Positions 5,765 to 8,026 of a stretch of 8,026 bases of DNA are shown here, in pieces. Numbering within the stretch: position 1 is the first letter of the stretch; every line of letters begins with the position of its first letter. The translations under genes were made by a program, and so were the position numbers. The stretch covers positions 1 to 8,026 of the forward strand of contig CAADSV010000212.1 in assembly GCA_900751665.1 (NCBI GenBank), given 5' to 3'. This DNA comes from an uncultured Collinsella sp. Its GTDB lineage: Bacteria > Actinomycetota > Coriobacteriia > Coriobacteriales > Coriobacteriaceae. Below the pieces are notes generated by a model. That model was not told the origin of the DNA. It made no database searches and saw only the letters and a list, made by a program, of their open reading frames with translations.

Positions 5765-7378
5765 ATGGCCATCATCAACAAGGGTATGTCCAGGCGTTCG
5801 TTCCTCGGCCTCACCGGCAGCGTCGCTGCTGTCGCAGGGCTTGGTCTCACCGGCTGCGGTGGCAGCTCCAACGACGAGGGTTCCGCTTCCGGTTCCACCG
5901 ATTCCGCCAACCGTGGCGGCGGCGTGATCACTGCTGGTTCCGCTTACGCTCCGTCCAGCTTCGACCCCGCCAGCACCGGCTCCGCTGTGGGCCTGGGTGC
6001 TAACTGGCACGTCATCGAGGGCCTCTACGGCATCGATTACCACGACTACAGCACCTTCAACGAGCTCGCCACCGACGATCCCAAGTCCGTGGACGACACT
6101 ACCTTCGAGGTCACCATCCGCAAGGGCGCCAAGTTCTCCGATGGCACCGAGGTCACCGCTGACGACGTCGTTGCCTCCTACACCGCTTGCGCCGCTTCTG
6201 CTACCTATGCTCCGTTCTTCCAGCCCTTCGAGTCCATCGAGGCCAAGGACGCCAGCACGGTAACGGTCAAGACCAAGGTCCCCAACTTCTCCCTGCTCAA
6301 GGATCGTCTGGCCATCATCCGCGTTACCCCGGCTACCCAGGCCGAGGAGGATCGCGCCAAGCAGCCGATCGGCTCCGGCCCCTGGATGTACGACTCTATC
6401 TCCGATACCGAGATCACCCTGGTTCCCAACCCCGAGTACAACGGTGAGTATGCTGCCGAGGATAAGAAGATCCAGTACAGCATCCTGACCGACCCCACCG
6501 CTCGCGTTACCGCTCAGCAGGAGGGCTCCACGCTCGTTATGGAGCTCGTCACCGCTGACGCCGTCGACCAGCTCGAGAGCACTGGCTGCAAGATCGATAA
6601 CGTTCAGGGTTTCGGCACCCGCTTCATCATGTTCAACGTCGCCAAGGAGCCTTGGAACAACGTCAAGGTCCGTCAGGCCGTCATGTACGCGCTCGACACC
6701 GAGAAGATGATCACCAACACCTTCGCCGGCCTTGCCACCGCCGCCAGCTGCTACCTGCCCAAGAGCTTCACCAACTATCATGAGGCTTCCACGGTGTACA
6801 AGACTGACGCCAAGAAGGCCAAGAAGCTCATCGAAGAGTCTGGCATCACCCCGGGCGCCATCACCCTGCGCACCACCGACAACGAGCAGATCAAGGGCAT
6901 GGCCGCCCAGGTCAAGAACGACCTCGACGCTCTCGGCTTCGATGTGACCATCCAGACCGATACCTCGCCGGCCACCTACGCTGCCATCGACGGCGGCGAG
7001 GCCTACGATATCCTCCTTGCCCCTGGCGATCCGTCCTGCTTCGGCGCCGACCCCGACCTGCTGCTCAACTGGTGGTACGGTGACAACGTCTGGATGCAGA
7101 CCCGTTGCCCGTGGAAGGAGTCCGCTGAGTGGGAGAAGCTCCACGGTCTCATGGACGAGGCTCTTGCCGCCGAGGGCGACGAGCAGCAGAAGAAGTGGAA
7201 CGAGTGTTTCGACATCATCGCCGACAACGCTGTTCTGTACCCCGTTGTCCACGTCAAGACCGTCTCCGCTTCCTGGGACGATCCGTCCACCGCGCCCAAC
7301 GGCGAGGCCCTCGATGGCTTCAAGGGCATCGGCACGACGAGCATGTCCTTCAGGGGCGTCGCGACCGTCAAGGCCTAA
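5765..7378 (+). CDS. Peptide-type ABC transporter solute-binding lipoprotein (SBP family 5, OppA/DppA-like)
   Basis: This is the extracellular substrate receptor of an ABC importer, anchored to the outer face of the membrane by lipid. Family 5 proteins mostly bind di- or oligopeptides, though some bind nickel, haem or sugars, so the ligand is not fixed here. The 537 residues are normal for the family. The signal peptide has a twin-arginine motif SRRSFL (9-14), a hydrophobic stretch and a lipobox LTGC with acceptor C31, followed by a Gly/Ser linker. Body motifs include FEVTIRKGAKFSDG...VTADDVV (114-135), GSGPW (203-207) and NNVKVRQAVMYALD (VRQA 302-305). The start at 5765 has AGGAG 5 nt upstream; an upstream TTG at 5750 would bury that site. 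All lysine codons read are AAG and C-ending codons dominate, unlike uvrC or murJ, which points to high expression. A permease gene follows after a hairpin. Confidence 0.95.
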   Translation: MAIINKGMSRRSFLGLTGSVAAVAGLGLTGCGGSSNDEGSASGSTDSANRGGGVITAGSAYAPSSFDPASTGSAVGLGANWHVIEGLYGIDYHDYSTFNELATDDPKSVDDTTFEVTIRKGAKFSDGTEVTADDVVASYTACAASATYAPFFQPFESIEAKDASTVTVKTKVPNFSLLKDRLAIIRVTPATQAEEDRAKQPIGSGPWMYDSISDTEITLVPNPEYNGEYAAEDKKIQYSILTDPTARVTAQQEGSTLVMELVTADAVDQLESTGCKIDNVQGFGTRFIMFNVAKEPWNNVKVRQAVMYALDTEKMITNTFAGLATAASCYLPKSFTNYHEASTVYKTDAKKAKKLIEESGITPGAITLRTTDNEQIKGMAAQVKNDLDALGFDVTIQTDTSPATYAAIDGGEAYDILLAPGDPSCFGADPDLLLNWWYGDNVWMQTRCPWKESAEWEKLHGLMDEALAAEGDEQQKKWNECFDIIADNAVLYPVVHVKTVSASWDDPSTAPNGEALDGFKGIGTTSMSFRGVATVKA

Positions 7379-7438
7379 GACTCGCTTGAGTCATATGTGG
7401 GGCGTCGGTCGTAAGGCAACGTCCTCATAGTTGAAACA

Positions 7439-7472
7439 AAGACCCGGGCGGCCTCGATGTCGCTCGGGTCTT
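7439..7472 (+). terminator. Hairpin between binding protein and permease (partial terminator/attenuator)
   Basis: AAGACCCGGGCG (7439-7450) pairs with CGCTCGGGTCTT (7461-7472), giving 12 pairs including one G-U, with a 10-nt loop. Only TTGT follows, so termination is probably incomplete. It sits 60 nt after the binding-protein stop and 61 nt before the permease start. Such hairpins commonly keep permease transcript below that of the binding protein or protect the upstream mRNA 3' end. Confidence 0.7.
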
Positions 7473-7533
7473 GTAATGAGTATCCATGCTCATATACCAG
7501 TTGGTCCTACCGACAAAAGAAAGGGGAGAGAAC

Positions 7534-8026
7534 GTGAACAACTTTCTACGTTTGATTGGAAGGCGTCTCGTGGCGCTGCCGATCATGGCATTGGGCGTCA
7601 CCGTCCTGGTGTTCTTCCTTATGTCGTTCTCCAAGACCGACCCCGCCTATACGGCGTTGGGTGACGGTGCCTCGCCCGAGGCGGTTGCCGAGTACCATGA
7701 GAAGTATGGTCTGGACGACCCCTGGCCCGTGCGCTACGTGCGCTACATGGGCGATCTGATCCATGGTGACATGGGCACCTATGGTGCTGCTCGCAACTCC
7801 GTTGCCAAGCGCATCTCCACGGCCCTGCCCGTCACGATGCAGCTGACCTTCATCGGTCTTGCCATCGGCGCGGTCGTCTCGTTTTTGCTCGGCGTCATCG
7901 CGGCACTGTATCGCGATAAATGGCCGGACCAAGTGATCCGCGTCTTCTCCATCGCCGGCTTTGCAACCCCCTCGGTCCTGCTTGCCGGTCGTGTGGTTCT
8001 CCCTGTTTCTTTCCTCCCCCAAGGGG
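7534..8026 (+). CDS. Peptide-type ABC transporter permease, OppB/DppB family (3' truncated by the window)
   Basis: This is one of the two membrane-spanning subunits that would form the import channel for the preceding binding protein. The GTG start at 7534 has a strong Shine-Dalgarno (AAGGGGAGAG, 7521-7530). About 164 residues are visible. They include a short N-terminal arm (FLRLIGRRL), the first membrane helix (about 13-32), the external loop with SPEAVAEYHEKYGLDDPWPVRYV-type sequence and HGDMG (77-81), the second helix (about 102-126), and GFATPS (142-147) opening the next helix. All match OppB-type permeases in order and spacing. After A151 the expected helix breaks up into Gly, Arg and Pro. 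Dropping one G at 7987-7988 restores a hydrophobic run (VVWFSLFL), so a sequencing or assembly error at the contig end is likely. The second permease and ATPase genes should lie beyond the edge. Confidence 0.9.
   Translation, partial: MNNFLRLIGRRLVALPIMALGVTVLVFFLMSFSKTDPAYTALGDGASPEAVAEYHEKYGLDDPWPVRYVRYMGDLIHGDMGTYGAARNSVAKRISTALPVTMQLTFIGLAIGAVVSFLLGVIAALYRDKWPDQVIRVFSIAGFATPSVLLAGRVVLPVSFLPQG

Noticed and set aside
5747..7252. 501-codon minus-strand frame opposite the solute-binding protein
   Set aside because: Its Gly/Val/Leu/Asp-rich translation is typical of the complement of a codon-biased gene. The sense protein is a clear SBP family 5 member.
7379..7392. GACTC-gctt-GAGTC hairpin directly after the binding-protein stop
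   Set aside because: A 5-bp stem without a T-tract is too weak to call; the hairpin at 7439-7472 is the credible structure.

Overview
The window carries four complete genes and two genes cut by its edges, all on the + strand. They are the 3' end of uvrA, a YbaK-type Cys-tRNA(Pro) deacylase, the lipid II flippase murJ, uvrC, a family-5 extracellular solute-binding lipoprotein, and the 5' end of an OppB/DppB-type permease. The fairly high-GC coding sequence, the all-plus layout, the 'YELVMGG' form of MurJ and the style of the solute-binding lipoprotein suggest an actinobacterial gut anaerobe, most likely Coriobacteriia (Collinsella or a relative). That assignment is an inference from sequence style, not from a search. 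The odd length, the C-run at the start and the decayed OppB frame in the last 40 bases suggest a whole short assembly contig rather than a slice of a finished genome.

Layout. Bases 1-1133 encode the C-terminal ATPase half of UvrA. A perfect 10-bp hairpin at 1154-1184 probably ends that transcript. A likely promoter near 1198-1228 starts a tightly packed group: ybaK (1266-1766), murJ (1770-3452, 3-nt gap) and uvrC (3453-5399, 0-nt gap). The spacing implies one transcript with translational coupling. It mixes tRNA quality control, cell-wall precursor export and nucleotide excision repair. UvrA and UvrC act in the same repair pathway (damage recognition and dual incision) and lie only about 2.3 kb apart.

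Bases 5400-5764 form a 365-bp AT-richer gap with no gene. It holds a 9-bp inverted repeat, an unusual cluster of CGGT/ACCG tetramers, two TATATAT boxes and a GC-rich hairpin just upstream of the next ribosome binding site. This looks like the regulated control region of the transporter genes.

Bases 5765-7378 encode the solute-binding lipoprotein, with a signal peptide that combines a twin-arginine motif and a lipobox. Its codon use looks optimised for high expression. A strong hairpin at 7439-7472 separates it from the permease (7534 to the window end), as is common where the binding protein must exceed the membrane parts. Further transporter subunits (second permease, ATPases) would be expected downstream.

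I see no mobile element, CRISPR array, phage gene or RNA gene, and no clear candidate for an undescribed system. The points most worth a second look are the altered cysteine cluster of UvrC and the repeat-rich control region upstream of the binding protein.
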